Below are positions 32,385 to 40,839 of a stretch of DNA of 64,000 nt, in pieces. Under the pieces are notes generated by a model, which saw only the letters and a list, made by a program, of their open reading frames with translations, was not told where the DNA came from and did no database searches. Each line of letters opens with the position of its first letter. Within the stretch, counting starts at the first letter, position 1. Source of the DNA: VXNE01 sp963664635 (GTDB lineage Bacteria; Pseudomonadota; Gammaproteobacteria; Pseudomonadales; Azotimanducaceae); NCBI GenBank assembly GCA_963664635.1, contig OY761542.1:992001-1056000 (forward strand), written 5' to 3'. The translations under genes were made by a program, and so were the position numbers.

Positions 32385-33002
32385 GTGGGGGTCGGCGAAT
32401 CGGCATCGGAACGCGTCCTGCTGGTGGAGGGCGACGACGACCTTCACGTGGTGAGGCACATTTGCACACGCCACGGATCGATGCCGGAGTTCTCGGTCGA
32501 GCCGAAGGGAAGCGTGGAGCAGGTTCTGCGTGCCATCGGTCCCGAAGTCAAGGCTCCCGGTCGGCGATCAGTCGGTGTTCTCGTCGACGCCAACGATGAC
32601 CTCGGTTCGCGGTGGCAGGCTATTGTTGACCGTCTGGCGCGAGCCGGCATCGTGATGCCGCCGACTGCCGAGCCTGCTGGTACCGTAGCCGAAAGCACGC
32701 CAAGGGTTGGCGTCTGGCTCATGCCGGACAACGTGTCCGCTGGTGAACTTGAGGACTTCGCCGTCCGACTCATACCTGCCGAGGATCCGGTTTGGCCGGA
32801 GGCACGTCGATACATCGACGGTATCCCGGTGGAAGGCAGGAAATTCGCTCCCGGCAAAGTGATGAGGGCAAGACTGTACGCTTGGCTGGCGACCCGCAAG
32901 GAACCGCGTCGAATGGGAGCCGCCATAGGCACGGGGGATCTGCAAGCCGGCGAGACGCTGGCGGTCGGATTCGCGGACTGGCTTCAGCGGCTCTTCCATT
33001 GA
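32385..33002 (+). CDS. DUF3226 (TOPRIM-like) effector candidate
   Basis: This 205-aa protein starts at GTG 32385. SERVLLVEGDDDLHVVRHI supplies the TOPRIM-type glutamate (VEGxDD), VGVLVDANDDLGSRWQAI the acidic DxND motif, and VWLMPDNVSAGELEDF a third acidic segment. This is the DUF3226 pattern, related to OLD-family TOPRIM nucleases. In two-gene systems the ATPase controls a TOPRIM nuclease. The acidic residues are intact, so the pair looks functional, unlike the one at 25.6-27.4 kb. Confidence 0.82.
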   Translation: MGVGESASERVLLVEGDDDLHVVRHICTRHGSMPEFSVEPKGSVEQVLRAIGPEVKAPGRRSVGVLVDANDDLGSRWQAIVDRLARAGIVMPPTAEPAGTVAESTPRVGVWLMPDNVSAGELEDFAVRLIPAEDPVWPEARRYIDGIPVEGRKFAPGKVMRARLYAWLATRKEPRRMGAAIGTGDLQAGETLAVGFADWLQRLFH

Positions 33003-33036
33003 GCAGACACTCTACCGTCTCCGAGCGCCCGCGCCT

Positions 33037-33828
33037 GTGAAAGCACTGGCACACGCGGGCATGTTTGCCCTCGTGGTCTACGTCGGGCTGTGCGCGGCGC
33101 TGTTCCTGCTGCAGCACGGGCTCATCTTTCACCCGCGCCCGGTCGGACATCCCCCGGCCGGCCCCCACGTCGTCCCCGCGACCGTGCCCGCCGCCGACGC
33201 CACCCTGCGCGGCTGGATCGTCAACCCGGAGTCGGCGGGCCCGGTACTCATCTATTTCGGCGGCAACGCGGAAGACATCTCGGGGCGCGTCACCGCCTTC
33301 GCGACGCTGGACGCCACCACGGTCCTGATCAGCTACCGGGGCTATGGTGCGAGCGACGGCACGCCGTCCGGGACGGATCTGGTCCGGGACGCGGGCGTGG
33401 TGGTGGAGACGATGCGGGAGCGCTTCGGCGGGGACCGCGAGATCATCCTGTTCGGGCGCAGCCTCGGCGCCGGTGTCGCGGCGGTGGCGGCCGGCGCGGC
33501 GCGGGTCGACGGGTTGATCCTCCTGAGCCCTTACGTCAGCCTGGCGCGCATCGCCCAGCAGCGTTTCCCGGTGTTCCCCGTGCGCTGGCTGCTGCGCCAC
33601 GACATCGACGCGTCGGCAGTGGCCGCGACGTTGCCGGAGCGCATGCTGGTGCTGTACGCGCGGGACGACAGTACCGTTCCGACGGAGGAGTCCCGCGCCT
33701 TCGTGCGCCTGCTGGCGTCCGAACCGCACGTCGTCGAGTTCTCGGGTGCCCACAACGCGCCGATGACGTCGCCGCCGATCTGGGAAGCGATCGAGGGGTT
33801 TCTCAACGGGGACGACCATACTGCGTGA
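33037..33828 (+). CDS. Membrane-anchored alpha/beta hydrolase
   Basis: This 263-aa protein has an N-terminal membrane helix (MFALVVYVGLCAALFLLQHG) and then an alpha/beta-hydrolase fold. PVLIYFGGNAEDIS is the oxyanion region, TTVLISYRGYGASDGTPS follows, and the nucleophile elbow is FGRSLGAGVAA. The acid and base are in LVLYARDDSTVPTEESR and FSGAHNAP. It resembles the Bem46/YfhR family of serine hydrolases with unknown substrates. The start is GTG at 33037. Confidence 0.82.
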   Translation: MKALAHAGMFALVVYVGLCAALFLLQHGLIFHPRPVGHPPAGPHVVPATVPAADATLRGWIVNPESAGPVLIYFGGNAEDISGRVTAFATLDATTVLISYRGYGASDGTPSGTDLVRDAGVVVETMRERFGGDREIILFGRSLGAGVAAVAAGAARVDGLILLSPYVSLARIAQQRFPVFPVRWLLRHDIDASAVAATLPERMLVLYARDDSTVPTEESRAFVRLLASEPHVVEFSGAHNAPMTSPPIWEAIEGFLNGDDHTA

Positions 33829-33898
33829 GCGCGCTGTGGTAGAAGGCGCGGTTCCTCACTTATGCTGGCCCGAGCGAAGGCCAACGGCGGGAGGCAAC

Positions 33899-34654
33899 AT
33901 GACGGCGATGGCAGAAGAACTGCGCGCGACCCGCAAGCGCGAGGTAGCGCTCGGCTATCGCGTCTTCGGCGCGCTCGGCTGGGGCGACCTGGGCGACGGC
34001 CACATCAGCGCCCGCGACCCGGAACGGACGGACTGCTTCTGGCTGCTGCGCGGCGATGTCGGGTTCAAGGACGCGCGGATCGAGGACCTCGTCCTCGTCG
34101 GACCCGACGGGACCATTCTGGAGGGCGCTGGCGGGAGGAACCGGCCGGCTTTCTTCATCCACTGGCCGATTCTGCAGGCGCGACCGGACATCGTGAGCGT
34201 CGCCCATACACACACCTCGTTCGGAACGCCTTTCTCCGCCGAGGGCCGGCTGCTCGAACCGATCACCCAGGAAGCGTGCGTCTTCTTCGAGGACCAGGCC
34301 CTGTTCGATGACGAGGAGGTCCAGGTCCAGGGCCTCGACTGCGGTGTACGCATCGCCGCGGCGCTCGGAGAGAACCGGGGCGCGGTGATGCGCAGTCACG
34401 GACTGCTGACGGTGGGCGCCACCGTGAAGGAGGCCGTGGCCTGGTTCGTGATGATGGAACGCGTCGCGGAAGCGCACGTGAAAGCGCGGAACCCGCGGCC
34501 GATCTCCGCGGAGGCGGCCCGCTTCGCGAAGGCGGACCTCGCCACGGACGCCCAGGCGGACCGGGTGTTCCGCTTCCTCGTGCGGCACCACCTCGGTGCG
34601 GAGGCCGAGGCCGGTGCGCGCGGCGCCGACACGATACGCGCGGTTGGCGGCTGA
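33899..34654 (+). CDS. Class II aldolase/adducin family protein
   Basis: This 251-aa protein has the metal-dependent class II aldolase fold: LGWGDLGDGHISARDPE, SVAHTHTSFGTPFSAE (zinc ligands HxH) and MRSHGLLTVGATVKEAVAWF (third His). Relatives are fuculose- or ribulose-phosphate aldolases and sugar-acid decarboxylases. The catalytic Glu equivalent is not certain. ATG 33899 follows GGGAGGC. It is 3 bp before a TRAP transporter operon, so it may act on the imported compound. Confidence 0.85.
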   Translation: MTAMAEELRATRKREVALGYRVFGALGWGDLGDGHISARDPERTDCFWLLRGDVGFKDARIEDLVLVGPDGTILEGAGGRNRPAFFIHWPILQARPDIVSVAHTHTSFGTPFSAEGRLLEPITQEACVFFEDQALFDDEEVQVQGLDCGVRIAAALGENRGAVMRSHGLLTVGATVKEAVAWFVMMERVAEAHVKARNPRPISAEAARFAKADLATDAQADRVFRFLVRHHLGAEAEAGARGADTIRAVGG

Positions 34655-34657
34655 CGC

Positions 34658-35707
34658 GTGAACGGCGGGTCGTACAGATCGGTGCGGTTTGCGCTCCTGG
34701 CGCTGCCGCTCGTGGGCGCCATGGCCCTGCCCGCGGCCGCCGACGCGCTGGTCGAAGGTCCCGAACTCGAGTGGGACGTCTCCCTCTGGGGCAAGCAGCG
34801 CGCGGGGACGGCGGTCGCCGACGAACTGGCCGCCCGGGTCGAAGCCCGTACCGGGGGCCGCTGGACGATGTCGCTGGCGTACGGCGAGGCGCTGTCCAAG
34901 GCCCGGGAGAACCTCGACGGCCTGGCGATAGACGCATTCCAGGCGGCCATGTTCTGCAACTTCTACCATCCGCGGAAGAACCCGGCGCTCATGGTGCTGA
35001 CGATGCCGTTCCTGCCCATGAACGACCCCGACCAGGACCGGCGGGTCCGGGAGGCCGTCTACGGCCATCCCGCCGTGGAGAAGGAACTCGCCCGCTGGAA
35101 CGCGATGGTCTACACGTCCACCTTCCTGCCGCAATACGAACTGCTGGGCCGGGGAGCGCCGCCCCGCGAGCTGTCCGGCTGGAAGGGCCTGACGGTCCGC
35201 GCCGGCGGCGGGCTCGGACAGGCGATGAAGCTGCTCGGCGCGACCCCGGCGAGTTCCACCGCGACCGAGGTCTACACCGGCGTGCAGCAGGGCACCATGG
35301 ACGCCGCGTCGTTCCCGTTCACCTACGGCCACGTGTCGTACCGCATCCACGAAGTGGCCGACTGGTTCACCGGCAACCTGACGCCGGGGACGTCCGACTG
35401 TCCCCTCGCGTTCTCCATCACGGCCTACCGCGCGCTGCCGCCGCAGTACCGCGCGCTGCTGGACGACCTGAAGGAGGAGGTGATCGCCGCCCAGTTCCAG
35501 GCGTACCGGGAGGTCGACGCACAGAACCTGCCGATGCTGCGTGGCCGCCTCGAGGAGATCCGGTACACGGACGATCAACTCGCCGAGTTCCAGGCCCGCG
35601 CGGGCCGGCCCGTGATCGACGCCTGGATCGAGGACAACGCCGACCGCTTCGACGCGCGCGGCCTGGTGCAGGCCGTCTTCGCGGCGGCGGGGCACTCCTA
35701 CGAATGA
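34658..35707 (+). CDS. dctP: TRAP transporter solute-binding protein (DctP type)
   Basis: This 349-aa periplasmic protein has a signal peptide (FALLALPLVGAMALPAAADA). The DctP pattern includes AYGEALSKARENLDGLAIDAF, LPQYELLGRGAPPRELSGWKGLTVRAGGGL, VYTGVQQGTMDAASFPFTY and a long C-terminal helix region. The ligand is normally an organic acid held by a conserved arginine; here LTVRAGGGL supplies one. Start is GTG at 34658. It is followed by dctQ and dctM in the standard order. Confidence 0.92.
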   Translation: MNGGSYRSVRFALLALPLVGAMALPAAADALVEGPELEWDVSLWGKQRAGTAVADELAARVEARTGGRWTMSLAYGEALSKARENLDGLAIDAFQAAMFCNFYHPRKNPALMVLTMPFLPMNDPDQDRRVREAVYGHPAVEKELARWNAMVYTSTFLPQYELLGRGAPPRELSGWKGLTVRAGGGLGQAMKLLGATPASSTATEVYTGVQQGTMDAASFPFTYGHVSYRIHEVADWFTGNLTPGTSDCPLAFSITAYRALPPQYRALLDDLKEEVIAAQFQAYREVDAQNLPMLRGRLEEIRYTDDQLAEFQARAGRPVIDAWIEDNADRFDARGLVQAVFAAAGHSYE

Positions 35708-35711
35708 AGCG

Positions 35712-36326
35712 ATGACCGACGGGTTCGGTCGGCTGCTCGACGCCGGCGACCGCCTGCTCGGCCGCGTCGAGAACGGCCTCAACCTGTGCGCGGGCGTGCT
35801 GATCTTCGCCCTGATGCTGCTCGGGGTCGTGCAGATCGTGCTGCGTACGGTCTTCAACGCACCGATCTTCGGGTACATCGACGTCGTCGAGGTCTCGATG
35901 GTGGGCTTCGCGGTGCTGTCGATCGCATTCGTGCAGCGGGTCGGCGGGCACGTGCGCATGGAGATGCTCATCGGGAAGCTCGCCGGCCGCGTGAAGTGGC
36001 TGGTGGAGGCCCTCGGAACGGGCCTCGCCGGGTTCATCGTGGCCGTGCTCATCCCCTACTCCTGGGACCACTTCGAACGCGCGTTCGATTTCGGGGACAG
36101 CACCATCGACATCGAGCTCGCCACGTGGCCCGCCAAGCTCGTGGTGCCCGTGGCGCTCTCCGTCCTCCTGCTGCGGCTCGTCCTGCAGTTCGGCGGCTAC
36201 CTGCGCCTCGCCGCGGCGCCCGGACTCGAGCCCGTGGCCGTGCCGTCGATCAAGGACGCGGCCGAGCGCGCGCAGGAAGAGATCCTGCTCACCGAGGGCG
36301 ACGACGCGGGCGGGCGGCCGACATGA
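35712..36326 (+). CDS. dctQ: TRAP transporter small membrane subunit (DctQ type)
   Basis: This 204-aa protein has four membrane helices (CAGVLIFALMLLGVVQIVL, VSMVGFAVLSIAFVQRVGGH, LGTGLAGFIVAVLIPY, LVVPVALSVLLLRLVLQ), the DctQ layout. GGHVRMEMLIGKL is the characteristic loop after helix 2. Start ATG 35712 lies 4 bp after dctP. Its stop overlaps the dctM start (ATGA). Confidence 0.9.
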   Translation: MTDGFGRLLDAGDRLLGRVENGLNLCAGVLIFALMLLGVVQIVLRTVFNAPIFGYIDVVEVSMVGFAVLSIAFVQRVGGHVRMEMLIGKLAGRVKWLVEALGTGLAGFIVAVLIPYSWDHFERAFDFGDSTIDIELATWPAKLVVPVALSVLLLRLVLQFGGYLRLAAAPGLEPVAVPSIKDAAERAQEEILLTEGDDAGGRPT

Positions 36327-37684
36327 CGGGCCTCGACGACTTCTGGATCGGTATCCTCGGCGTCGGGCTGCTCGTTGCGCTGGTGGCGCTCGGCGTGCGG
36401 GTTTACGTGGCGGCGGCGCTGACCGGGTTCCTCGGGCTGCTGGAGCTCAAGGGCTGGAGCGTCGCGGGTGCCATCGCCGGCACGATCCCCCATTCGAAGA
36501 CGGTCACGTACCCGCTCTCCGTCCTGCCGCTCTTCATCCTGATCGGCTTCCTCGCGTTCCACGCCGGCCTCACCGGACGCCTGTTCGAAGCCGCGCGCCG
36601 CTGGGTGGGCTGGGTGCCCGGCGGTTTGGCGGTGGCGACGGTGTTCGCGAGCGCCGGCTTCGCGGCGGTCTCCGGCGCCTCGACGGCCACGGCCGCAGTG
36701 TTCTCCCGCGTGGCCGTGCCCGACATGCTGCGCAGCGGCTACGGCAAGCGCCTGACGGCCGGGGTGATCGCCGCCGGCGGCACGCTCGCGTCACTGATTC
36801 CGCCTTCGGCGATCCTCGTGATCTACGCCATCATCGTGGAGGAGTCGGTCGGCAAGCTGCTGCTGGCCGGCCTGATCCCGGGGGTGGTGTCCGTCGTCAT
36901 CTACACGGCGCTGATCGTCGGCATGTGCGCGGTTCGGCCGGAACTCGGGCGGCCCGTCACGGGGTTCACCTGGCGGCAGCGCTTCGCGAGCGTGCCGGGT
37001 GCGCTGCCGATCTTCCTGGTGGTCGGGATCGTCTTCGGGGCGCTCTACACCGGCGCCGCGACGCCGACGGAGGCGGGGGCGCTCGGGGCGATGGTGGTCT
37101 TCTGCCTGTACATCGTGCGCGCGTACCGGCAGCGGTCGCTACGGCAGGCGGGCGAGCGGCTCGGGGAAGCGCTGATGGAGACGGCGAAGCTCACGGTGAT
37201 GATCTTCACCCTCGTTTGGGGCGTCTTCCTGTTCGTGCGCTTCCTCGGCTTCGCCGGACTGCCGGAAGTGTTCGCCGACTGGGTGGTGACCCTGGACATG
37301 CCACCCATCGTCATCGTGATCTGCATCCTCCTCGCCTACGCCGTGCTCGGCATGTTCATGGACGCGATCGGCATGCTGGTGCTCACGCTGCCGGTGGTCT
37401 TTCCGGCCGTCGTGGCCCTGGGTTACGACCCCATCTGGTTCGGCATCGTGGTCGTCAAGATGGCGGAGATCTGCCTGATCACGCCACCGATCGGCCTCAA
37501 CTGCTTCGTCGTCGCCGGCGTCGCCCGGGAACTCCGGGACGAGTCCGGCCACTCCCTCGAGATCCCGCTGCAGGACGTGTTTCGCGGCATCGGGCCGTTC
37601 TTCGTGGCGGACGTGCTGACCGTCGCGGTCCTGCTCGCGGCGCCGGGCATCGTGTTGTGGCTGCCGAACACGATGGGCAGCTGA
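36323..37684 (+). CDS. dctM: TRAP transporter large membrane subunit (DctM type)
   Basis: This 453-aa protein has about twelve membrane helices and carries the ion-coupled transport. Family marks are LPLFILIGFLAFHAGLTGRL, FASAGFAAVSGASTATAAVF, AGGTLASLIPPSAILVIYAI, ATPTEAGALGAM, and ITPPIGLNCFVVAGVA near the C terminus. Start overlaps dctQ; the stop overlaps the phosphatase start (TGATG). Solute is unknown; the neighbouring aldolase suggests a sugar acid. Confidence 0.93.
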   Translation: MTGLDDFWIGILGVGLLVALVALGVRVYVAAALTGFLGLLELKGWSVAGAIAGTIPHSKTVTYPLSVLPLFILIGFLAFHAGLTGRLFEAARRWVGWVPGGLAVATVFASAGFAAVSGASTATAAVFSRVAVPDMLRSGYGKRLTAGVIAAGGTLASLIPPSAILVIYAIIVEESVGKLLLAGLIPGVVSVVIYTALIVGMCAVRPELGRPVTGFTWRQRFASVPGALPIFLVVGIVFGALYTGAATPTEAGALGAMVVFCLYIVRAYRQRSLRQAGERLGEALMETAKLTVMIFTLVWGVFLFVRFLGFAGLPEVFADWVVTLDMPPIVIVICILLAYAVLGMFMDAIGMLVLTLPVVFPAVVALGYDPIWFGIVVVKMAEICLITPPIGLNCFVVAGVARELRDESGHSLEIPLQDVFRGIGPFFVADVLTVAVLLAAPGIVLWLPNTMGS

Positions 37685-38235
37685 TGGCGCCGGTGCGACG
37701 GCTGCTCCTGGTCCGGCATTGTGCGGCGTCCGGCCAGCAACCGGACGCGCCCCTGTCGGAGGACGGGCAGCGGCAGGCGCGGGCGCTCGCGCGCTTCCTG
37801 TCCCGCCATCCGATCGACTACGTTGTCGCCAGTTCGTACACGCGCGCCCGGCAGACCATCGAACCCTTTGCCGCCCGCGCGGGCCTGGCCGTGCATCTCG
37901 ACGACCGGCTGGTCGAGCAGACTCTCGCGGCGCCCCCGGTCCCCAACTGGCGCGAGGCGGTCCGCGACGGGTTCGCCGACCCGGACCTGCGGCTGCCGGG
38001 CGGGGAGTCGGGACGGGACGTGCTGCAGCGCGGGTGGGCCGTCCTCGAGGACCTGCTCGAAGGAGGACACGGGCTCCCGGTCGCGGTGACCCACGGCAAG
38101 TTCCTGAGCGTGATCCTGAATTCGATCGATGCGGACTTCGGCTACGCGCAGTGGCAGTCCCTCTCGAACCCGGACGTGTTCGCGCTCTCGGAGGGCGGCG
38201 CAGGCTGGACGTACGAGCGGATCTGGTCCGCGTAA
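37684..38235 (+). CDS. Histidine phosphatase family protein
   Basis: This 183-aa protein has the RHxx catalytic motif (LLLVRHCAASGQQ) and VVASSYTRARQTIEPF, which carries the second arginine. LPVAVTHGKFLSVIL contains the second catalytic histidine (THG). This is the phosphoglycerate-mutase/SixA superfamily. The ATG overlaps the dctM stop, so it is co-transcribed with the TRAP operon; the substrate is probably a phosphorylated metabolite. Confidence 0.85.
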   Translation: MAPVRRLLLVRHCAASGQQPDAPLSEDGQRQARALARFLSRHPIDYVVASSYTRARQTIEPFAARAGLAVHLDDRLVEQTLAAPPVPNWREAVRDGFADPDLRLPGGESGRDVLQRGWAVLEDLLEGGHGLPVAVTHGKFLSVILNSIDADFGYAQWQSLSNPDVFALSEGGAGWTYERIWSA

Positions 38236-38334
38236 CGCGGATGCCCGCGCGACGGCATGCCGCGCGAGCGTCCCCCGCACCGCGCCCGCGGGATACCATG
38301 CGCGGCTTCGACACGTCTTGAGGACTACGGACCC

Positions 38335-39423
38335 ATGCCAGCCATCTCTGCCGCCGACGGCCCGGTCGCCGTCACTGGATGCTCCGGCTTCACCGGCGCA
38401 CACCTGGTCCGCGAACTCGTCATCCACGGCTATCGCGTCCGCGCCTGTATCCGCGATGCAGCTTCGTGGCGCGGCCGGGACGCGGTCGCGTACCTCGAGC
38501 GCCTGCCGAACGTCGAGATCGTCGACGGCTGCGACCTCTTCGTGCCGGGCTCCTACGATGCCGCGTTCGCGGGATGCTCCGCCGTCTTCCACACGGCTGC
38601 CGTGCTCGGCAACTCGGCCGACGGCAAGTCGCAGCCCCTCGGCAGCGGCGACGTGGCCCAGGACATCTATGACGGCGGCATGGTCGGCACGCACAACGTC
38701 GTCGACGCGGTGAACGCCAGCGGCAGCGTCCGGCGGCTCCTCTACACCAGTTCCATGGCCGCCGTGCGCCCCCGCGAGGCCCAGGCCCCGGACGGCTACG
38801 AGTGGACCGAGACCGACTGGGCCTCCAACGCCCCGGACGCGTACACGCGCAGCAAGGTCGACACGGAACGGTTCATCAACGCCGCCGCGGACGCGAGCGA
38901 CGGCCGCTGGGACGCCATCACGATGAACCCGGCGATGATCTGCGGCCCCATCCTGTTCAAGGCGCAGGTGGGCCAGTGGATCGAGCAGATCGGCCGGCTG
39001 GCGGCGGGCCTCCAGCCCAACTGGCCCTCAAAGTACGACACGTACTACGACATCATCGACGTGCGCGACCTGGTGAAGGCACAGCGGCTCGCGGCGGAGT
39101 CGACCGTGGATCACCGGGCGACGCACGGCGGACCCCGTTACATCCTGCACGGGAGCGGGGGGCGGTCGGCTTTGAGACTGGGCACGGAGGTCATTGAGGT
39201 TATTCGTGAGCACTTTCCGAGTTTTGAACTCGGTGCGCCTTCGACGGTAACGGACAGCGGGGAGCCGGTTCGACCGGAGTCGCGGACGGTCAATGACTGC
39301 AAGAAGTCGAAGAGCGTGCTCGGGGCGACGATTCGGTCGGTGGACGAGACTATTCGGGACGTGGTGGAGACGTCGGTGGAGCTTGGGATCATCAAGCCCC
39401 GCGCCGGGACGTACGCAGATTGA
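38335..39423 (+). CDS. NAD-dependent epimerase/dehydratase (extended SDR)
   Basis: This 362-aa extended SDR has VAVTGCSGFTGAHLVRELV (dinucleotide motif TGxxGFxG), VFHTAAVLG, LLYTSSMAAV (active-site Ser) and DAYTRSKVDTE (YxxxK). The C-terminal half includes MICGPILFKAQVGQWIEQIG and YYDIIDVRDLVKAQRLA. It resembles dihydroflavonol-reductase-like or cinnamyl-reductase-like enzymes; substrate unknown. Part of it (38775-39031) recurs as a decayed copy at 40391-40648. Confidence 0.85.
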   Translation: MPAISAADGPVAVTGCSGFTGAHLVRELVIHGYRVRACIRDAASWRGRDAVAYLERLPNVEIVDGCDLFVPGSYDAAFAGCSAVFHTAAVLGNSADGKSQPLGSGDVAQDIYDGGMVGTHNVVDAVNASGSVRRLLYTSSMAAVRPREAQAPDGYEWTETDWASNAPDAYTRSKVDTERFINAAADASDGRWDAITMNPAMICGPILFKAQVGQWIEQIGRLAAGLQPNWPSKYDTYYDIIDVRDLVKAQRLAAESTVDHRATHGGPRYILHGSGGRSALRLGTEVIEVIREHFPSFELGAPSTVTDSGEPVRPESRTVNDCKKSKSVLGATIRSVDETIRDVVETSVELGIIKPRAGTYAD

Positions 39424-39577
39424 GAAATGTTCGTCCGCTTCAGCCAGGGAGATGCTGTTTGACGCTCCCAGGGGCTGCCGCCAAGGCCGCGGTGGTGCCA
39501 TCAAAGGGATTCCGACGGCCATTCGTACCGATTGATCTGCACGCGCCCGCGACGGTCAAGCGTGATCTCGACAACTT
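38775..39577. repeat. Source segment of a partial duplication
   Basis: Two blocks of this region, 38775-39031 (epimerase interior) and 39446-39577 (intergenic plus the last codons of the DUF5615 toxin gene), recur side by side at 40391-40780 with a few percent mismatches. The 414 bp between the blocks is missing in the copy. Confidence 0.9.
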
Positions 39578-39896
39578 CGTTGACGGGCTCAATGTCGCCG
39601 AGGTGACCCAGAGCGTGTTGGAAGAGATGGCTGAACGTACCGGGATCGATCTCGCCGGCTTCCACGTTCAGGCAGATCAAGCCGGGGTGCAGCGATTCGC
39701 GAGCCGACAGTTCCTTGAAGTCGGTGCGGTTGCTCGTGACCAAGACGTAGTCGTCTGCCACGGCTCGCGCCATCAGGACCCAGTCTTTCTCTGAAGTCAG
39801 ACCAAGCCAGTTGACATGTGTCGACCCGTGGTAACCCCTGTTGCGGGCAGTCTCGACGAGTTCTGGGCTGAGGCACTCGTCGATGAGGAACTTCAT
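39501..39896 (-). CDS. DUF5615 PIN-like toxin
   Basis: This 131-aa protein begins MKFLIDECLSPELVETARNR, the DUF5615 start with its conserved acidic pair (IDExLS). HVNWLGLTSEKDWVLMARAV and DDYVLVTSNRTDFKELSARE supply the remaining PIN-like acidic sites (D in KDW, D in TDF). Members pair with DUF433 antitoxins as ribonuclease toxins. The DUF433 gene lies 27 bp upstream on the same strand. The last codons are inside the duplicated block. It appears complete. Confidence 0.85.
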   Translation of the reverse strand: MKFLIDECLSPELVETARNRGYHGSTHVNWLGLTSEKDWVLMARAVADDYVLVTSNRTDFKELSARESLHPGLICLNVEAGEIDPGTFSHLFQHALGHLGDIEPVNEVVEITLDRRGRVQINRYEWPSESL

Positions 39897-39923
39897 CGAA
39901 GTCGCCTGACACTTACGGGGAAG

Positions 39924-40316
39924 TCAGGGAGACGGACCGCGTGCCGACGGCTTATGACTCTCGCTCTTGTTCCGCCACCCGCGGAAGGGGTGCGGATCGG
40001 GTGGTCGGACGTGCTGATCGGCGTAGGCGACAGCGCGATCGATATGGGTTTCCGTCAGCCTCGGATAGGCCCGCAAAATGGCCTTGATGGCGACGCCGTT
40101 CGCGACCATGTCAGCGACGTCGTGAACGGGTATCCGGGTGCCGTCGAACCGAGGGACACCGGAGAGCGTGTCGTTGTCGGAGACGATCCTTACCTGGGTC
40201 TCAAGCTTCTTCACTTGTGCATGGGCCAACAGCTTGCTGGCGGGAATTCTAGTCCCCGTTGTCCCTACCAGCAACGCGCTCCTTGACAGGGCGGTCCACC
40301 TTCGCGCGCGGCTCAT
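39924..40316 (-). CDS. DUF433 antitoxin
   Basis: The open frame gives up to 130 aa, but the conserved part starts near residue 43: IVSDNDTLSGVPRFDGTRIP, VHDVADMVANGVAIKAILRA and YPRLTETHIDRAVAYAD. This is a DUF433 domain, a small helix-turn-helix-type fold. A GTG at 40214 is a likely true start, giving about 96 aa. The domain has the usual GTRIPVHDVADM core. It forms a toxin-antitoxin pair with the downstream DUF5615 gene. Confidence 0.82.
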   Translation of the reverse strand: MSRARRWTALSRSALLVGTTGTRIPASKLLAHAQVKKLETQVRIVSDNDTLSGVPRFDGTRIPVHDVADMVANGVAIKAILRAYPRLTETHIDRAVAYADQHVRPPDPHPFRGWRNKSESHKPSARGPSP

Positions 40317-40390
40317 GGCGCGGACGGCCCAGGTTGTCGGACACAGTTGAGCGCGGCCAATCTAGAAACGCGTGCACTTGCCGCGTCGGG

Positions 40391-40780
40391 CGAGGCCCAG
40401 GCCCCGGACGACTACGAGTGGACCGAGACCGACTGGGCCTCCGACGCCCCGGACGCGTACACGCGCAGCAAGGTCGATACGGAACGGTTCATCAACGCCG
40501 CCGCCGACGCGAGCGACGGCCGCTGGGACGCCATCACGATGAACCCGGCGATGATCTGCGGGCCCCATCCTGTTCAAGGCGCAGGCGGTGGCAATGGATC
40601 GAGCAGATTGGACGGCTGGCGGCGGCCTCCAGCCCAACTGGCCCTCAAGGGAGATGCTGTTTGACGCTGCCCCGGGGCTGCCGCCAAGGCCGCGGTGGTG
40701 CCATTAAAGGGTTTCCGACGGCCATTCGTACCGATTGATCTGCACGCGCCCGCCACGGTCAAGCGTGATCTCGACAACTT
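40391..40780. pseudogene. Decayed copy of epimerase and toxin 3' sequence
   Basis: 40391-40648 repeats the epimerase interior. EAQAPD.YEWTETDWAS and DAYTRSKVDTERFINAAADA are readable, then frameshifts begin near MICGP. 40648-40780 repeats 39446-39577, including the toxin C-terminal codons on the minus strand. The intervening 414 bp of the source are deleted. No start, promoter or complete domain remains. Confidence 0.9.
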
Positions 40781-40782
40781 AC

Positions 40783-40811
40783 TTGCTTGCATCGCAAGCA
40801 ACCGATAGTTT
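40783..40811 (+). promoter_or_regulatory. Promoter with overlapping operator for the RHH/PIN operon
   Basis: A perfect 8-bp inverted repeat (TTGCTTGC-ATC-GCAAGCAA, 40783-40801) overlaps a minus 35 TTGCTT (40783-40788) and is followed, at 17-bp spacing, by a minus 10 TAGTTT (40806-40811). The start codon is 29 bp further, after AGGAGG. Ribbon-helix-helix antitoxins bind such palindromes, so autoregulation is likely. Confidence 0.7.
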
Positions 40812-40839
40812 AGGCCCGCACCATCAGGAGGTACGACCG

